Below, piece after piece: positions 39,127 through 41,178 of a stretch of DNA of 41,178 nt. The notes beneath the pieces were generated by a model that was not told the DNA's origin, did not search any database, and was given only the letters and a program-made list of their open reading frames with translations. Numbering within the stretch: position 1 is the first letter of the stretch; each line of letters begins with the position of its first letter. This DNA is from CAYTGR01 sp964437445 (lineage in GTDB: Bacteria > Chloroflexota > Anaerolineae > B4-G1 > SLSP01), in assembly GCA_964437445.1 (NCBI GenBank), contig CAYTGR010000047.1, forward strand, positions 1-41,178, read 5' to 3'. The position numbers were made by a program, and so were the translations under genes.

Positions 39127-39420
39127 GCAAAGGAGCAAGACGGCGGTTGATGTTCTTCTTGTTGTTTGCTCGCAACCAATGGCTTCGTGAAATGCCCTCC
39201 GTTCAGCGGAGTCTGGTTGTCGGTTTGCGCCTCATAGCCGTTGAGTGCGGCGCCTCGGTTGTTGGTTGAAAATCCCCCAGGTAACACTGATCCGTCAGAT
39301 CGTGGCCTGGTAAAACCTAAACATCCCCCCAAAAGAAGTTCCCTGACCCGGGGCCTTGTAAAAGGGGTGTTTTAGTCGGACAAGAACTATTTTACTCAGC
39401 CACCCGGCTGAGATTTCTGG
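39127..39420 (+). promoter_or_regulatory. Highly structured 5' leader RNA of fdrA, riboswitch-like candidate
   Basis: About 300 nt without a plausible gene lie between a strong promoter and the fdrA start. At least six local stems can be read: GAGCAA/TTGCTC (39133-39171); CAACCA/TGGTTG (39173-39219) enclosing CTCCG/CGGAG (39197-39211); CGC-CTCA/TGAG-GCG (39228-39249, one bulge); CCAGG/CCTGG with inner CAC-GATC/GATC-GTG (39277-39310); CTAAA-CA-CCCC/GGGG-TG-TTTAG (39317-39375, two bulges); and CTCAGCC/GGCTGAG (39395-39412), which sits seven bases before the GGAGG of fdrA. I do not recognise a known riboswitch, T-box, 6S, tmRNA or RNase P core. A cis-acting regulator is the likeliest reading; a separate small RNA is possible. 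Confidence 0.5.
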
Positions 39421-39427
39421 AGGTAAT

Positions 39428-41149
39428 ATGGCGTTCATTAAAGCACAGGTGAAGTCTGGGGTTTACTACGATTCCGCGTTTCTGATGCAGGCCCAACGTA
39501 CCCTCGCCGATCTGCCGGGTATTCAGGATGCCGGCGTGGTGATGGGGACCGAGGGCAATAAAGAGCTGTTGGCCCACATCAATTTGCTCTGCCCGGAGGC
39601 CGAGGCCGCCAAGCCCGATGACCTGGTTATCGTGGTGCGCGGCGAGACCGAAGAGGCAGCTGAGCTGGCGCTGGCTCGCGTGGATGAGGTTTTTGCCCGG
39701 AAGAGCGGCGCGGACCAGGGCGAGTATCGCCCGCAGAGCCTGGAGATGGCGGCGCAACAGCTGCCCAACGCAGGGTGGGTGCTGGTCTCGGTGGCCGGGC
39801 GTTACGCCGGCGGCGTGGCCCGCGAGGCGCTGCGCCTGGGTAAACATGTCTTCCTGTTCAGCGATAACGTGCCGGTGGAAGAGGAGATTGCACTCAAGGC
39901 GATTGCGGCCGAAAAGGGGCTGCTGGTCATGGGGCCGGATTGTGGTACCGCCGTCGTCCGGGGCGCGGGGCTGGGCTTTGCCAACAAAGTCCGCACCGGC
40001 CCGATTGGGGTGGTGGCGGCGGCCGGCACAGGCTTGCAGCAGGTCAGCTCGCGCATCCACCAGCTGGGCAGCGGCATGACCTACGGCATCGGCACCGGGG
40101 GGCGCGATCTCTCCGAGAAGGTCGGCGCTGTCACCTTCCGCCAGGGGCTGGAGGTGTTGGGGCGCGACCCGGAGACCAAGGTGATCGTGCTGGTCTCCAA
40201 GCCGCCGGCGCCGGCGGTGGCCGCCGAAGTGCTCAAGCTGGCCCACTCCATCCCCAAGCCGGTGGTGGTAGAGTTTATTGGTTACGCGGCACCCTCGCGG
40301 CAGAGCGGTAACCTCTTCTTTGCCGGCGGGCTGGACGAGGCGGCGGAACTGGCCGTCGCGCTGGCCAGGGGCGAGTTGCAATTGGAACCGCCGGTGGACG
40401 TGAGCAAGTTCGCGCCGGGGCAGCGTTATCTGCGCGGCCTCTTTTCCGGCGGGACGCTGGCTTACGAAGCGCAGTACATCCTGCGCGAATACCTGCCGCG
40501 CGTGCTCGCCAATGCGCCGCTGGACAAGGCTGATAAGCTGCCCAACTCCTTCGTCAGCCAGGAACATTGCATTGTAGACCTGGGTGAGGACGAGTTCACC
40601 GTGGGGCGGTTGCACCCGATGATGGACAACGAACTCCGCATCCGCCGCCTGCTGGAGGAAGCTGCCGATCCAACTGTGGCCGTCATCATGCTGGATGTGG
40701 TGATCGGTTACGGTTCCCATCCCGACCCGGCCGGCGAACTGGGGCCGGCCATTGCCCAGGCGCGCGCGCTGGCGAAGAAAGCTGGCCGCCATCTGGAAGT
40801 TGTGGCAGTCGTGACCGGCACGGATGCCGATCCGCAGAACCTCAACGCGCAGATCCGGCAGCTCAAAGAGGCTGGGGCCTGGGTGGATACCAGCAATGCG
40901 GCGGTCGTGCGCTATGCCGGGCGGATTCTGCGGGCGCTGAATCAGCCGTCTGAGCCGCCGGCGTTGCCGGGTAAGCCGGTGGACCTGGCGGGGCTGCAAA
41001 AGCCGGTGGCCTGCATCAATGTTGGCTTGGAGTCGTTCTACGAGAACCTGGTGGCCCAAGAGGTGCCCGTCGTCCATGTGAACTGGCGGCCCCCGGCCGG
41101 CGGTAACGAACGGCTGGCGAGCATTTTGCAGCGGATGAAGGGGAAGTAA
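39428..41149 (+). CDS. fdrA: FdrA-like protein (AllF-type subunit of oxamate transcarbamylase)
   Basis: 573 aa, full length for FdrA. It resembles the succinyl-CoA ligase alpha-chain fold: an N-terminal domain of about 110 residues, a CoA-binding-like domain (GKHVFLFSDNVPVEEEIALK, MGPDCGTAVVRGAGLGFANKV, GVVAAAGTGLQQVSSRIHQLGSGMTYGIGTGGRDLS), and a ligase-like C-terminal half. In E. coli FdrA (AllF) works with YlbE (AllG) and YlbF (AllH) to cleave oxalurate to oxamate and carbamoyl phosphate, feeding carbamate kinase. A DUF2877 AllH-like gene lies at 22943. An AllG-like (DUF1116) gene may follow beyond the window edge. GGAGG precedes the ATG at 39428. A heptanucleotide array starts two bases after its stop. 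Confidence 0.9.
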   Translation: MAFIKAQVKSGVYYDSAFLMQAQRTLADLPGIQDAGVVMGTEGNKELLAHINLLCPEAEAAKPDDLVIVVRGETEEAAELALARVDEVFARKSGADQGEYRPQSLEMAAQQLPNAGWVLVSVAGRYAGGVAREALRLGKHVFLFSDNVPVEEEIALKAIAAEKGLLVMGPDCGTAVVRGAGLGFANKVRTGPIGVVAAAGTGLQQVSSRIHQLGSGMTYGIGTGGRDLSEKVGAVTFRQGLEVLGRDPETKVIVLVSKPPAPAVAAEVLKLAHSIPKPVVVEFIGYAAPSRQSGNLFFAGGLDEAAELAVALARGELQLEPPVDVSKFAPGQRYLRGLFSGGTLAYEAQYILREYLPRVLANAPLDKADKLPNSFVSQEHCIVDLGEDEFTVGRLHPMMDNELRIRRLLEEAADPTVAVIMLDVVIGYGSHPDPAGELGPAIAQARALAKKAGRHLEVVAVVTGTDADPQNLNAQIRQLKEAGAWVDTSNAAVVRYAGRILRALNQPSEPPALPGKPVDLAGLQKPVACINVGLESFYENLVAQEVPVVHVNWRPPAGGNERLASILQRMKGK

Positions 41150-41150
41150 G

Positions 41151-41178
41151 ACGGGAAACGTGAAGCGTGAAACGTGAG
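41151..41178. repeat. Heptanucleotide array (ACGTGAR), cut by the window edge
   Basis: ACGGGAA, ACGTGAA, GCGTGAA, ACGTGAG in register, starting two bases after the fdrA stop codon and running off the window. Same heptamer and same post-stop position as the ten-unit array at 27558. Confidence 0.8.

Noticed and set aside
39127..39420. tmRNA, RNase P RNA, 6S RNA or a known riboswitch
   Set aside because: None of the conserved cores I know (tmRNA T-arm, RNase P GAGGAAAGUCC, cobalamin or T-box motifs) is present; kept as an unclassified leader.
39392..41077. Long open frame antisense to fdrA
   Set aside because: Composition is His/Gln/Arg-rich with no recognisable domain, while the opposite frame is a full-length FdrA.

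Overview
The window is GC-rich (roughly 60-65% by eye) bacterial DNA with dense coding on both strands, strong GGAGG-type ribosome binding sites and sigma70-type promoters. The gene families and their order (short-type alpha-glucan phosphorylase, zinc-ribbon Hanks kinase with a C-terminal SH3b domain, BMP-family ABC transporter, many proline/threonine-rich envelope linkers) fit a Chloroflexota, Anaerolineae-like genome. That placement is inference. There is no rRNA, tRNA, CRISPR array, prophage or transposase gene.

Left third (1-13.0 kb), envelope and signalling: a mosaic of mini-hairpins (68-363); an ECF sigma factor (4007-4711, -) with its likely partner (404-3877, -), which fuses an anti-sigma zinc finger to alpha-2-macroglobulin domains; a YhhN-family membrane protein; a surface-anchored Pro/Thr-rich protein divergent from a lone receiver protein whose phospho-acceptor Asp is Glu; a metallophosphoesterase; an aldo/keto reductase; a papain-like cysteine-protease-fold candidate; and a large Ser/Thr kinase divergent from alaS.

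Middle (13.1-22.6 kb): alaS, two tandemly duplicated triple-zinc-ribbon proteins, adenine deaminase (ade), and a HEAT-repeat protein with a DnaJ-like zinc-ribbon head.

Right part (22.7-41.2 kb), probable purine/ureide catabolic region: a DUF2877 protein (AllH/YlbF-like), glgP, a cyclase-family metal hydrolase, GNAT-like protein A, a three-subunit xanthine-dehydrogenase-type molybdenum hydroxylase (FAD, 2Fe-2S, Mo), an NmrA-like reductase on the opposite strand, a complete BMP-type nucleoside/purine ABC transporter, GNAT-like protein B, and FdrA (AllF-like) at the edge. With adenine deaminase this suggests uptake and oxidation of purine bases and a carbamoyl-transfer step of the AllFGH (oxamate transcarbamylase) type. 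The AllG-like partner is not in the window. The fdrA gene has its own strong promoter and a highly structured leader of about 300 nt that matches no riboswitch I recognise.

Non-coding layer: intergenic spacers throughout carry degenerate arrays of 7-bp repeats. Each locus has its own heptamer, the arrays often abut a stop codon, and several are paired in inverted orientation to form hairpins. They resemble the heptanucleotide STRR repeats known from cyanobacteria. This layer, the fdrA leader, the anti-sigma/macroglobulin fusion and the two GNAT-like proteins are the most unusual things here.
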